From Echinometra lucunter (lineage: Eukaryota > Echinodermata > Echinoidea > Camarodonta > Echinometridae), in NCBI GenBank assembly GCA_029962745.1, contig CM057157.1, positions 338,491-402,490 of the forward strand: 64,000 bases of DNA, in the 5' to 3' direction. This document shows positions 11,900 to 24,518 of the stretch, in pieces. The translations under genes were made by a program, and so were the position numbers. The notes under the pieces were generated by a model. The model did no database searches. It was not told the origin of the DNA and saw only the letters and a list, made by a program, of their open reading frames with translations. The stretch's first letter is position 1; every line of letters starts with the position of its first letter.

Positions 11900-14800
11900 C
11901 TAGAAAGGCTCATGGAAAGGATAGAAAGGATGGGTACCATCTCTAGGAATGACTAGACCACTGCTGTCCACCATCGGTTTATTATCCTTGTCCTAAGGAG
12001 AAAAAAAAAGATACACAAACAAAATATAAACAGATAGAAGGAGTGATGGAAAGCAAAAAAGGACGCTAAGAAATAGTTTAACATTAATAACATTTCTCAA
12101 AAGCCAATCTTACAAGATATATCTACACAAACAACAGGTCATTCGACAACAACCTCGTGCGAAAATCTGATCCTTAGATTTTTTAGTGTCTGAGTACAGC
12201 TGTTCCCCAAAAGAAAATACCATTAAAGTTGTCAATTCTGGTGTTCATGAAAACAAAACTACAGTTGCATAGGTATGTCTACTAAACTTTGAAACAGGGA
12301 AAGAGTCATCTCCTCCCTCCCATCCTTTCTCTAGATACATCCCTGCATTTACCGGTACCGACAGCAAGTACAATACATTGGTTCTACACAATGACATTCA
12401 CATACCGGTATAAGGGGAAAAAAGCATTGGTTTGCAAACCGGTTCAGATACACCAAGGATGCCAGTTAGAATTGATCAGAGGGCCTGAAAATCACCTTTA
12501 ATGAAATATTTTGTACACGAAAATGCTCAAAGTTTGGCCTGAAAATAAATTGCCAGGGACTGAATTCAGGCTTTTGTCTGAAAAGTGGCATCCCTGTAGC
12601 ACATGTGCTAACTGAGTCTGACACCTAACAAAAAAACAACAAGTATTTCATTATCAATCCTCATCAAACAGTGATTAAATTATCTATCCATTCAAACAAA
12701 ACCCTACCTTCTTAGGGGGTACTAGGATGCGTCGTTTAGGCAAGCTTGATAAGATAGCCATGTCCTCATCTGATAGCTCAAAGTCAAAGACATTGATGTT
12801 CTCTTGGATGCGAGATGGTGTAGCACTCTTTGGTATCACAGGGTTACCCCGCTGAACCTGAAACCTGAAATGAGTTTAGTTTTTAAATGTAACAAAATTA
12901 AAATTCATTGGGCAATTTCCTGGGGGGGGGGGCTACATCTTTTGAAAAATAAGTTGCTGTGAAAACCTAGAGAGCAATGCTTATGAAGAAACAGGTCCAA
13001 TAAACCTCTTCGTCTTAATTGTGTATTCATAAATTGCTGCTCATAAATCCTTAAGGAACTGAATCCTGTATTACATAACACCTCTACACAAACTGAAAAA
13101 CTGCATATAAGCAACATGTAAAAAGAAAAGCTAGGGAAGAGTAGCAAAGAGTAGCAAAATAGATAACTCAAAATAGATAGCTGATGCTTTTGATCAAAGG
13201 AGCAAATTTGAGAGACCAAGCTACTGTGTCGAGGAGCTCACTGTACAAGAATACATGCATGCATGCCCTGTAAGAAAAATTCTGGCCTACAGTGATACAA
13301 ATGATACCAATGCCCTCACCTAATTGCCACTTGTGCCACACTTTTGCCAAGTCTTTGAGCAATCTTCTGTATTTTTGGATCATTGAATATATCTGGTTCA
13401 CCATCCAGTCTCCATGCCCTATCACCACAGCCTAGGGGACTATAAGCTGAAAACACCACTGATCTTTCTCTGCAGAAGTTTACCAGCTCTACCTGTGGTA
13501 GGTAGGGATGACTCTCCACCTGTTAAAGATAACATGTTCAATATGATACAGTGAGTGTAAATTTAAAGCTCAGAGAAATCTAGTTAAACATGAAGACACA
13601 TCTGAAACAGAATGCATAAAATGTGGGTAATTGTTAAAGCATCCTAAAAGGTGTAATTCTACTTTCTGAATGACAGTTTTGTTACTGGTATAAGTGGGTT
13701 AATTCAAAGAAGCCCAAGTGAGGATATACATGTAAATTTTGGTCTAGATGGCTTTCTCAGTCTGCTAGAAAAGAATAGCAAAAGATAATCCTTTTCTATG
13801 TTCAAACTTCAAAGCAGGACTTCACATTCACGACCCCTCCCAAAGCTATATAATGTCATATCTTATGAAACTGCCCAGCAGCATCCAAATACAAAACAAG
13901 CACAGGTCTTTTAATGGCTCTGCTTTAAACCCATTGGTTACTGGAATTAGGTGGCTCCAGTATTAAGTCTATGGGACTTCAGAGAATTTAGTAGTCAACA
14001 GGTTAAATTTTGCTGGAAAGTCAACTCGTTCCAGATGTATCTGACACTATCTCTGAAGTGCTCAACGACATGCCTATACAACATATCACTGACAAACAAG
14101 AACTTATAACAGCAGATAAAAATTCAGAAGGAAGGAAGGAAGGAAGGAAAGATTGCCTTTTGCATTCATTTAATTACACATTAAATTTAGCCAAAGAGGA
14201 TTATTTTCTCCTGAATGGAGCTTTAGTGGTCTGCCTAGACATACCTGAAGAACAGCTGGTGGAATGGTACAATGCTGAAGAACATCATCCAACTGCTTGC
14301 TGTTGAAGTTTGAAAGTCCCAAGGATCTACATTTACCACTCTTCACCAGATCTTCCATGGCTGACCAGGTATCAAGATAATGCACATCAGAGTAAGCTAT
14401 ATCACCAGTCTCTGTACGTGGGAACATGACAGTTGGACCATGGTTTCTGTAAGATTCAATTAATACGGGTACAATATAGGAAGTTAGTTCATGCAGCCTA
14501 GCAAAGCAGAGTGGTGCAAAAATACACATCCACAATGGAAACAACAAAGACATCAATAAACATTTTGTGTTCTTTACCCATCTTTTCGCTTCTCTCCGTT
14601 TCGCTAAGTTACCTTAAAAAGATTTCTGTTTAAATAGATCATCAATGAGAGAGTTAGAGAAAATGTGTCACATGTAATGTACATTTAATAACCGCTACAT
14701 CCTATCTACATTTTTGTGCGAATGTATTCTTTAATTGCACTATCACTTATATTGACTCTTTCATTTATGTATGAATTTGTCTCATTTTTTAAAAGTACAT

Positions 14801-17800
14801 TTACATGTATCTTTTTGACAACGTACATGTATGTATATCTGTGCAATTCAACCTCTGGTCGCTAGTCAGATGTATTTAACTAAGACCTTTTTCCATTCAA
14901 TTCAATTCAATAAATCAAATCCAATCAATCTGCCTGTACCATTGTCAACTATCACATGCTCACTATCATGATAAAAATACACATGAAGTATCTGTGTACA
15001 TTTGGTACCTGCTTGTCTTTTGACCACCTACAAAAATTGGATGCTTTACTATTGTTCCTGCGATAGAGGCAGTAGATTACATAGTTTGAAAAAAATGAAA
15101 TAGATATAACATGAACCAAAATGAATTATGATTGTAAACCTTAAGCAGAAACTGCCAATTTGAATGTGCAAATAGGGATTATATAATATTAACTGCGTTG
15201 CCAATTTAAAGACTTTAATGATTTGTTATATTTAAACTGCTCTAATTCGATAACGCAACATCATACTGCATTGAAAATGGACTCAAAATTTTCAGTGAAT
15301 TTTTCTCTCTCTACTCATGTATAATGTGTCATGCCCAGCACTCTGGACCAACAGATACTCCCAAAGCGTCTCCTAAAGGAGACACTGTACGTCTATGGGT
15401 TCAAGATGTCTATATCCGTGCTCCAGCTCATTTTCAGTGAAGTAAAGATAAGTTTCCATACAAAAATACAGTCAATTGACCACCATTACATGTACCTTTT
15501 ATAGAATAATGTCCTTACCCTCTTGCACCTTTGTCTATTTGTCATGTGATATGTGATTTCATCTTTCACACAAGTTGTGCCTTGTGCATTTGATTATCAA
15601 GTGGATTTGGCACCTTACAAATCTTATGTATTATATCATTAAATAGAGAGTTATCATCTTTTGTCTAAAATTTAGTAAGCAAGCAAAAAATTGAGTTTGT
15701 GTACCTTGAGCATGCATCTTTTATGCACTAAATTTTGTAGATTGTCATGTATCTATTTGGGCAAATATAATTTTGAAAACTAGGACAAAATGACATCCCA
15801 CACAGGGTCGATACAGGATGCGGGACAAATGGACAAATGTTTGAGATGATGGGATGATCCTATAAAATACAGGACGTATGGTCACCAAGAGATTTTGATT
15901 TATCTGGTACTTACTGAAATCCTATGGGCCAATGCATGAGGTAGAGGTCAATGTAGTCAAGCTGTAGATCAGTCAGGGACTGATTAAAACATTTTGCCAC
16001 ATCTTCCTTGGCATGATACGCATTCCACAGCTTGGTTGTTATAAACACATCCTCTCTTTTCACATTCTGAAATAAACAATTAAAACAAGAGGACAATCAG
16101 AACGGTCTTGGGTAAGATGATCTTAACAAATAAACTATTACGTTGCTGTTAATAAACTTTAAAGAAACCTTCTTAACATGGGGAATGGATTATCATTTTC
16201 TCTCTCACTATGAACATGGCGGACAAAGAAAGCAGACAAAATAAACAACCTCTCATTCTACCATTCACAATGGTTCTGGTAGTCAAAAGATCATCCCTTC
16301 ACAGCTATTATGTTTAATCATGTAGTTCCAGGTGAATATGCATGTGACACCTGTTCCACATATTTTGGACAATAGCAGTGAGGGATGTTCTTTTGACTAC
16401 CAGAACCATAATTGTGAAGGGTAGAATGAAGGGTCCGCTTTCTTTGTCCGTCATGTTCATAGTGTCTCTCTCTCTCTCTTTATGGATTACCACACCATCA
16501 ACATCGTACAGAGGCATGAAGCTACTGAAGAAAGAATACACTACACTCCACTCCCCATATTTGACCCTACAGCATTCCCCCTGGTATAATTGCCATGATG
16601 GTAACATAGCTACCTACAAACGATAAGATGCAACAACACTGGACAATGGGTGAATTTGGGAGAAATGAATATTAAGCTGTGTGAAATTGTGGTTATTACA
16701 TTTAGTACCTGTACACTATAAAATGGCATGATGATGATATCACAAAGCAGATCAAGAAAACCATAGTGCTTAAGTATTTCTAGTGATTTTTTTTCTTCAC
16801 AAACATATATATGCATCAGGCTATTGGACTCAGTCTTTCCAGAATTTTAAAAGCTTACCATCATGGACAATGACTGAATGCAGTGCTTAGAATCAAAAGA
16901 AAATGATTGCAAGAGATGCAGAATCTCTTTTACCCATTCCTTTCGCTTTGGTAAATGGTCTTCCAAAAGCTACCTCGGAAAGTCAAGTTATGAACTGATA
17001 ATAACATGCAGGTGAAACAGACACTTTATACAGGGCATACTATGAGGAACTTGAATAACCTTGAATGGAGGTTCACAGTAAATCTAAATCCCAGTAACAA
17101 AGAACTCATCATTTTTTAATCAAAACAAAAGACAGAAGTAGACATCTTAGCTCGTGTTTGTCAAACCATGAAATTTAAAAGAAGACAACTACATGTAAAA
17201 AATACTTGAGGGATACCTAGATCCATTCCTAAACTAAAAAATTATGTGAAAGCAAATACTCCCTTTGAGTGAAAAGACATTCACCTTAATTACAAGGGAT
17301 CTCTATCTTAGACTGAGGAGATCAATAAATGTTAAACTTCTTTCTTGAAAGACAACTGTGTACTCAATAAATCCTACAGCTGCTTGTGTGCAAACAAAAA
17401 ATGGAATTGGAACAGATGTATGAGTTGAGTAAATACAGACTGTACGGTAAACATGGAAATGTACTACATGTACATACATGTATGCAGCTCATTCATACCA
17501 CACACTTCTATGCTATGCAATGCATTTTCAGCTCAGATGTTTTCCCCCCTATCTTCATACCATTGTAATATTCAATAGGGTAAAACCTTTCAATGTTTTT
17601 GTTCTGCAATGCTAATGTGTTGTTTGTTGTTATTAACCCACTGGATACAATTTGATTTTGGTATAATACATTTCCATAGACTCCAGCATGACTTATCTTG
17701 ATCTTAGTACTCAGTGAATTATAAATCTCTGGACAGAATGTCAGTTACACTTAGTGCTCTTTAAAGACCCCCATCTCCCATGGAATAAGGAACTTCTCAT

Positions 17801-18131
17801 AATGTCTACGGAAAGAGACATCATTTTCCCCCTTAATTCAACTTAAACTGCATTGAAATTTCATAAGGTTGGTTTTTAGATAGAGGTTAACTACTCCAGG
17901 AGAAATGAAAGAACATTCTTGCAAAGCATAACATCTTACCAGTCTTTGCATGGCCTCCTGCAGTGCCACACCGACCTCCTTTTCATTACCATAAACCAGT
18001 GCACAATCAAAATGTCTATAACCAGCATCAAATGCTGCTCCCATTGCTTGCCCGATCTGATCAGCTTTCAGTTTCCATGTTCCTAAGCCAACCAGAGGCA
18101 TAGAATGACCACTTGAAAGAGTCACAGCCAT
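11900..18131 (-). CDS. AKR1A1: Aldo-keto reductase, AKR1A1-like (aldehyde reductase)
   Basis: Cytosolic NADPH-dependent reduction of aldehydes to alcohols is the family role. Six coding exons with consistent phases: 18131-17940, 16066-15915, 14446-14245, 13519-13320, 12864-12708 and 11992-11900, together 331 residues plus stop, against 325 for human AKR1A1. The ATG lies six bases after an acceptor (TTTTTTCCAG), so a noncoding exon precedes it. The catalytic tetrad is complete: Asp42 and Tyr47 ([10 protein letters not shown]), Lys76 (TTKLWN) and His109 (LMHWP). Also visible are MPLVGLGTW at the start, [27 protein letters not shown] and the signature [10 protein letters not shown] that binds the NADPH phosphate. 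The C-terminus [15 protein letters not shown] closely resembles that of AKR1A1 rather than other AKR1 members. No frameshift or stop is seen. Introns hold a palindromic MITE, an ATC microsatellite and a hAT-like element. Confidence 0.95.
16207..16463. mobile_element. Palindromic MITE in reductase intron
   Basis: Arms ACTATGAACATGGCGGACAA (left) and TTGTCCGTCATGTTCATAGT (right) are inverted copies, and the match continues inward (GGTTCTGGTAGTCAAAAGA against TCTTTTGACTACCAGAACC). The 257-bp unit has no coding capacity. CT-rich sequence flanks both sides, which hides any target duplication. Confidence 0.7.
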
Positions 18132-18154
18132 GTTCTGGAAAAAATGATTGGAAA

Positions 18155-18300
18155 ATTATCATCATAATCATCATCATCATAATCATCATCATCATAATCA
18201 TCATCATCATAATCATCATCATAATCATCATCATCATAATCATCATCATCATAATCATAATCATCATCATCATCATCATCATTATCATCATCATTACTCT
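18155..18300. repeat. (ATC)n / (ATCATA)n microsatellite
   Basis: About 145 bp of ATCATC and ATAATC units just upstream of the first coding exon of the reductase, in its 5' intron. Long reading frames through it (poly-Ile or poly-Met) are artefacts. Confidence 0.95.
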
Positions 18301-18433
18301 ATCGATTGATCTCTCATAGGTTTGGGGTGCAGATTTAATTGGTATGCCAAAACGGGCTTAGGCACAACAGCCTCTCAGCTCCCTCATCCATTCCCCTCCC
18401 ATTGGCCATGAGGATGAGAAAGAGGACTACGAT

Positions 18434-18920
18434 ATGACTCATCCTTCTTCTGATCATCATCATCATCCTCATCACTACAATCACCCCCATCATCATCATC
18501 TCATTATCATCAGCATCACCATCCTCATCATCACCCTCATCATCATCATCTCATTATCATCAGCATCACCATCCTCATCATCACCCTCATCATTATCCTT
18601 TATCATCATCATCATTATCCTTATCAACATTGTCATCATCCTCACCATCACCCTCATTTTATTATCAACATCACCATCCTCATCATTATCAATAATAATC
18701 CTCACCACCACCATCATCATCATCATCATCATCACTTTCATCATCATCATCATCACTTTCATCATTATCATCACTTTCATCATTATCATCATCTTTCATC
18801 ATCCTTTATCATTATCATCATCATCAGCAGCATTGTCTTCATCCTCACCATCACCCTCATCATCCTTTCAATGCATCATCCTCATCATCACCACCATTAC
18901 CATCACCATCATCTTAATTA
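18434..18920. repeat. Degenerate ATC/CATCAC-rich simple sequence
   Basis: Nearly 500 bp of imperfect CATCATCAC and ATTATCATC units, including two near-identical 56-bp copies around 18490-18600. Same intron as the purer tract at 18155. Confidence 0.9.
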
Positions 18921-18970
18921 TTAAGAAAAAGTGTTTTCTAAATAACAAAGGAGAGGGCCGGGTTCACAGC

Positions 18971-19589
18971 CAGTGGCGGCACCAGGATTGTTTAAGTGGG
19001 GGGGGCAAATGGAGGGCAAAAGAAAATGTTGGGGGGGCAGGGGCAGTCAATTTTTTTTTGTGTATGGAAAAATCGAGCGCGAAGTACGAGTTTTAGTCGC
19101 GAGCGAACAAAAATAACTGCTTTTTAATCGCATTTTTTAATTAATATTCTGAAATATGACGAGCGAGCGAAGCGAGCGAACAAAAAATAACCGCTTTTTT
19201 TTGTTTTATCACATTTTCGAATAAATATTCTGAAATATGACGAGCGAGCGAGCCCAAAATGCCTACTTTTCATGTTTTTAATCACATTTTAGAAAAGAAA
19301 TTTAAAAATATGACGAGCGAGCAAAGCGAGCAAGCCAAAAATAACCACTTTTTTGGTTTTCAATCGAAGTTTTAAAGAGCGGAAAATGGTATTTTAGAGC
19401 ACTTCACAGCTTTAATATGATGCTTATGACAACATCTACTTATTTACAAATTACTGTTTAATTTTTCTTTTCAGTCCTCAAAATTTCTGGGGGGGGGGGG
19501 GGCAACTGGGGGGGGGGCAAAGCTTCTGAGTGGGGGGGGGGGCAAATGCCCCCCATGCCCCCCCCCCCCCCCCCTTGGTGCCGCCACTG
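18971..19589. mobile_element. hAT-like element with internal 70-bp repeats, exact 8-bp target duplication
   Basis: Terminal inverted repeat CAGTGGCGGCACCA at the left and TGGTGCCGCCACTG at the right, flanked by the identical octamer TTCACAGC (18963-18970 and 19590-19597). This is the classic hAT arrangement. Inside are G runs near both ends and three or four diverged ~70-bp units, each with GACGAGCGAGCGAAGCGAGC followed by a T-rich stretch. No transposase frame, so it is non-autonomous. It sits in the 5' intron of the reductase gene. Confidence 0.88.
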
Positions 19590-20121
19590 TTCACAGCCGA
19601 ATTAGGCCAGAGACTCTCTTCCCCATTCGATTCAATTTGTTTTGTGTGCATATTTGTCACAACAAAAAATGTTCTAAAACAAAGTCGACATGCATGTGCA
19701 GGATTCAGATCATGTATTGTGTGACTAGAATGGGATAAAGCAATATCAGAAATATATCTCTGATATAAAGATATCGATGTACAAAGTTAGATCTTTGTCA
19801 TGAAGTAAACTTAGCTCAACACTGCTCAAATAAACTTTTTACAGCTCGCGTTGTTCGACACGCCCCCAAAGTCGAGGACGAGGTGCCACGATCTGCCTTC
19901 ATTCACAAGCGCCGATAGGACCGGCATACCTACTGTTGGTTTTCCGCTAACAACAATAAATTAACAGCTTTTGCACTTGGCCACAGCAAGAAACAATAAC
20001 TACCGATTTTCGGAGTCCAGCTTGATTTTTTTTTAAAAGATGAAACCAAACTATTCTTCAAGACCTTAACACTCGCAATAGAAAGAAGAAATGTCAATGA
20101 CTCGACATGTAACAGACTTAC

Positions 20122-20200
20122 TTTAGCAGATTTGTTCAACGTCTATAGTCCATCCAGCGCCGGTACACGCCCCTTTCCAGATTCCGAGCTCTGTACTGTA
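20122..20200 (-). other. AKR1A1: Probable noncoding first exon of the reductase gene
   Basis: On the minus strand the sequence ends AACAAATCTGCTAAA|GTAAGT, a strong donor at 20122/20121, upstream of the acceptor that opens the first coding exon at about 18137. Just further upstream (20200-20290) is a CpG-rich block unlike the A+T-rich surroundings. This fits a 5' untranslated exon with its promoter, giving a first intron of about 2 kb. The exon's 5' boundary is a guess. Confidence 0.5.
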
Positions 20201-20300
20201 TGTGGCATGCGCTTGCATGGCCGGTCGGCCGGCCGGGTATACGCGGCGCATACGTATCCGCCACGTCGCGTCGCGGCCTGGTAGCGTGCATGTTTTGAGG
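20200..20300 (-). promoter_or_regulatory. CpG-rich presumed promoter of the reductase gene
   Basis: Short block rich in CG dinucleotides with palindromes (GGCCGGCCGG region, CATACGTATCC). It lies directly upstream of the presumed first exon and abuts a 2.5-kb transposon that begins at 20302. Placement is by composition and context only. Confidence 0.35.
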
Positions 20301-20301
20301 G

Positions 20302-22788
20302 CCAAAACCACTAAAAATGTACAATTAACCAAAAAACGTGTCGCACGTGTTTGATTGCGAATATGTTAATATCAGATTATAAAAAAATGATTTTAGTCAT
20401 AAAACCTCTTAGAATATGTAATGGGGTATAACTTCAGAAAATTTTAGCATTCAAACATAGTTTTTTGAGAAATTATTCTGTTTTAAGTACTCTCGTCCTG
20501 GCAAAAACTGCATGTCGCAAATCGAGAATTTAACATATCTTGCGATGTTGTAAAAAACAAGGAAGGTTTTATTCTTAGATCCTGGCATAGAAAAATAGAC
20601 TGTGATATATGTGTGCAAGATAACATAATATTCAGGCATTGTACACGTGTAAAAATAAAAATTTTCGCAATAGAAATTTGTCGCAAAGGTCAGTGAAACC
20701 TACGTTACCTGTAGAATGAATCTCTGATATACCACCTTTTTCCAAGTTTTCTTTTCTGTTTCTTTCAATGTCATCACTCACTGATATCCCATCTACAGTC
20801 TATAACAGTTTGCAGCGATTTGTATAGATCCATTCTGCAGAAAAAGAAGCTCATAAGAAGAGCTGAGGCATGTGTTTTTGACCGTATGGATAAGAAATGT
20901 AACATACGTTACCGTCGTTGTCAGAATTGAACAACGATTGACAACAGAAAAGCTGCCAAACGAAAAGGGCTTGTTAATCTTGTCAATTTGAAGGGATTAT
21001 AATTGCATCTGTGGCCTTACATCATTTCCGTAAATCCCACTTAATGCTTAATGAAATTTACGTTACCGAAACATACGTTACTGGTCATTTTTTATTTACA
21101 GTTAAATTCGGTTAAATCATAGCTGTACGCTTGTCAACTATTGTATTACCTAGCGCCACCACACAAAAGCGACGCTTAGCTACCATAAGGCCAATAATGC
21201 CAGTCTACAATCTTATTGTAACGTAGGTTTCTTTAACCGAATAAATGAAGAAAAGCGGCAATGACATGAGATGGACATTTCTTGGGTGGCTTTTTGTAGT
21301 AATCAACATCTAAGCTTAAGAGTTGTAAAGTGATAATAACATCTTCAAAACGTCTTCAAGGCAGGATCTCGATCCCTGTGTGTTAAAAATGGTAACGTAG
21401 GTTACGAAATAAATTGTGGAAGGCTATCACATCTGAATCTTCATTTTTCACTCAAAATTCATTTTTATTGTGAATTTTCTTTTTCCAAAAATCTCTTTTC
21501 ATTATCACATAAAGGTCAAGGGAGGAAAGGAACATGGGGGAGGGGGAGAGAGCTCAAATTCAAGCAGAATGTGTAGGAACAGAAACAAAGTAAAACTGAA
21601 GCCATGTTCCGACAGCAGAATGTGAGAACAGGAAAGCAAGAGAAGAGATATAAGCAGATTAAAGAAGACAATACAAAAGAGAGAAAAAAAGAAAAAGAAA
21701 AAAAAAAACTTTCGGAAGGTTACATGAAGAGGATTATATTGATCTCCCTATATAATGACGCAGAGGACAAGCGATTTTGATCACTCCCCCTCGAGTGGTT
21801 TTGCGTATTTAATTATATTTACTTATAAGAAACATACGTTACTGCTTTTAAAGTGACACAAGGTTCCTTAGTGATACCAAAATGGACATTATTGGGTGAT
21901 TATGTATGTACGATACGTTTTGTGAAAATCCTTTTGTCTAATGAAAAGAATAGCTAGAGTCAGAAATAAACAAAAACCAGGAAATGGAAATTGGTTATAC
22001 ACAACCCAATCTTTCTGATTTGTTTGGCTTATACCATGTTTATTACATCATCAAAGATGCTACTAATTATCATTTTTATGTACGAACTTGTCGTCCTCAC
22101 TTTGGAATGAGAACTTTGTATCTATATAGTGTAGTTGTAAGTGTTAATATTGGGTTACTTAATGAAACCGCACGACTTTCTTTGGTTATTGTTGATGGCT
22201 AATTTTGGTAACATTACGTGACTGCTTAAGTGAAACATACGTTACCATATGAAACACTGAAATAAGTTCCTTATGATATTGTAAGAGATCTTGATTAATA
22301 TATGTCTGACAAATGCATCCATATGGAAAATGTAGGTAAATTGATATGGCGGATATGTTCAAATTTTCAACAAATATACCAAACAATTGAACCCACATGC
22401 GTGCGCAGATTCTTCCACATTTGTTAATGCTGAATTCAAATTGATTTGAAATATTCACATGAAAGGAAAATTAAAAAATTTCTTTGGCATTAGAGTTGTC
22501 TCAGGAACAGTACAGATAGTGATAAAAAGTTAGTAGAAAAGTGCATTCCTTAGCTGACGTAATGATGTCGAAAAGACTGAGGGAGAAGTAACGTATGTTA
22601 CACCAGCAAAAATCAACACTCCACTTTGATTAGTTGTGCAATAAAAAGTTCACAATATTACGTGCTCATATTTTTGATTTTCAAAATTCATATTGTCATC
22701 TTTCATTTTTAGTCTACTTAGCTATTTTGAGAAAAGTTGAATTTTCCGAAATTCTAACTTCCCAATTGTACATTTTTAGTGGTTTTGG
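20302..22788. mobile_element. 2.5-kb TIR element, copy 1 (repeated ACGTTAC motifs)
   Basis: Begins CCAAAACCACTAAAAATGTA and ends with its inverse TACATTTTTAGTGGTTTTGG; the terminal inverted repeat is about 25 bp. A second copy with the same ends and high identity lies at 42174-44692. The inside has no long reading frame but carries about ten dispersed copies, in both orientations, of a motif AACATACGTTAC/GTAACGTATGTT (for example near 20901, 21068, 21390, 21829, 22240 and 22590). Dispersed motifs like this are typical of transposase-binding sites in non-autonomous DNA elements. No clear target duplication, so the superfamily is undecided. Confidence 0.85.
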
Positions 22789-22804
22789 CCAGAGCGGTAA
22801 TCGC

Positions 22805-22860
22805 TCGGAGTTGGGTGGGTGGGTGGGTGGGTGGGTGGGTGGAGGGGGGGGGGGGTAGGT
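22805..22860. repeat. (GGGT)n microsatellite
   Basis: Seven GGGT units run into a G run, immediately after transposon copy 1. Confidence 0.85.
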
Positions 22861-22886
22861 TGGGTTAGGGGGGACATGCAGGGTGA

Positions 22887-23035
22887 CCAGGGGAGCATTT
22901 CATGAAGAGTTTTGTCGGTGGTTTTCACCGACTAATTTGCTGTCAGCCAATCAGATGCGAGGATTTTCAGTAGCTTGTAACATTTGTCGGTGATTTTCAC
23001 CGACAAAACTCTTCATGAAATTAACGCTCCCCTGG
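22887..23035. mobile_element. Palindromic MITE (CCAGGGGAGC family)
   Basis: Left arm CCAGGGGAGCATTTCATGAA and an inverted right arm ending CTCTTCATGAAATTAACGCTCCCCTGG; both arms go on with TTTTGTCGGTGRTTTTCACCGAC. About 149 bp, no coding capacity. It directly abuts the next palindromic element. Confidence 0.75.
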
Positions 23036-23224
23036 GCCCCGTCTTAAAAAAAGTCGCGATATTGATTCGTATGCGATCGCAACTTTGAGATTGATCTCAA
23101 CTACTATCTCTTAATTTAAGTACATAGTCATGACAGTTGAGATCAATCTCAAAGTTGCGATGGAATTTAATCTATCGATCGCAACTCAGTTTGTAGGCCT
23201 ATTATAGTAATCAAAGACGGGGCC
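23035..23224. mobile_element. Palindromic MITE (GGCCCCGTCTT family), copy 1
   Basis: Ends GGCCCCGTCTT and AAGACGGGGCC are inverse of each other, and the core has TTTGAGATTGATCTCAAC facing GTTGAGATCAATCTCAAA. A second copy of the family is at 63790-63935. Fully hairpin-forming and non-coding. Confidence 0.8.
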
Positions 23225-24518
23225 AAGATTTTGGATTCCGAAATACAGGACCGTCTTTCTATAGTCTGGGAGCAGCTGTCCCGAAATAGTCACCCCATTT
23301 TACATGTGTGATTTTGACCCCCTAAAGTTATAGTTAGACCATCCATCCCATTCACAAAATACTTGGCAGACGTACCGAACATATCCGCCGGGGGATAGCC
23401 CCCCGGGCCTCCCAAAAGGGCCCCAAAGTGGGGTTGATTTCACCCCACCTAAAATTATGCACCAAACTTTGTCAGGAGGATGTAGTATGACTATACATTA
23501 CCAAAACACAAAAACTGACAAAATTTTCCGTCGGGAGGGGTTGTCATGATAGTCGACGATGTTGTATCTATATCCAGTACGATAATACACCAGATGGTGG
23601 ACTGTACTCATCTAGAAGAAGAAGAAGTATCACGAAGGTGGACTGACTGTGATCTATCAGAAAGATAAGAACGAAACCACTGAAGGCACCACTGGCGTAC
23701 TGGAGGGGGGGGGGGCTTGAGGGAGCGTTAGCCCCCCCAAATAAATTTCAACCGTGGTTTATTTTCAATTTTATATTAGTGATATCACTTGAATTTCATT
23801 ACTTCTCCCTAGACTACCTTTCTGTTGTTCAGTAACGCATTCATGCACAATTTCCCAAATAGCATGCGTGCATAGCAAGGCAGAAAACACGCATAATATC
23901 AATACTAATGTGTTTTATAACACTTGGTTTTATCTGTTTATCTGACAATGGATTCATACTTTGAAAATGAATATTCTTAGATTTACCAAAACTAGACACG
24001 GGCTGTAAGTTTGTAGTGCCAAATAGTGTTCTTTTACAGAGTTGCAAACCATCAATCAAAGCTCCTTTACCATGGGAGTGCACTTGCGTAGCCAAGGGGG
24101 GGGGGGGCGATGGGGGCGGTCACCCCTCCTAAACGCCAACAAAAAAGAAAGAAAAAAAAGAAGGAAAAAAGCGGGAGCGAGAAAAGAAAAAAGGTAAGAG
24201 AACATAAGAAGAGCGGGAGCAGACAAGGAAAAATTCAAAGAAACGTCGGAGCTTCCGCGCTTCGCGCGGGAGCCCTCCCGCGAAAAAGCTCCGTATCGTG
24301 AGGGGGGGGGGGGGGGGGTACCCCGGCTCGGTCGCTACACTCCCTCAGGGTTGGTCACTTCGCTCCTCGCAAAGATTGAGCCCCCCAAATATTTTGGCTC
24401 ATTACGCCACTGCTTTCATCTATTCTCTCTGTACACGCCTACACGATCGCCGCGTGCGCCGCTGTACGTGGTAGGCTAGGCGTAGGAGATCGAGAGCGGA
24501 AAACAGAGAGATTCATAT
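23225..24518. other. Intergenic, hAT-like G/C-run remnants
   Basis: Contains decayed pieces of the G-run repeats: GCGTACTGGAGGGGG near 23696, CTTGCGTAGCCAAGGGG near 24084, and a matching end ATTACGCCACTG near 24402. Also a GCGCGGGAGCCCTCCCGCG stretch shared with the element at 33392-35067. No target duplication or gene recognised. Confidence 0.5.

Noticed and set aside
18061..18319. Poly-Met and poly-Ile reading frames
   Set aside because: They are translations of an ATC microsatellite, not proteins.
22634..22858. Short frames repeated in both 2.5-kb elements (22634 and 44538; 21984 and 43887)
   Set aside because: They are conserved only because the elements are copies; they are short, and no transposase motif is present.
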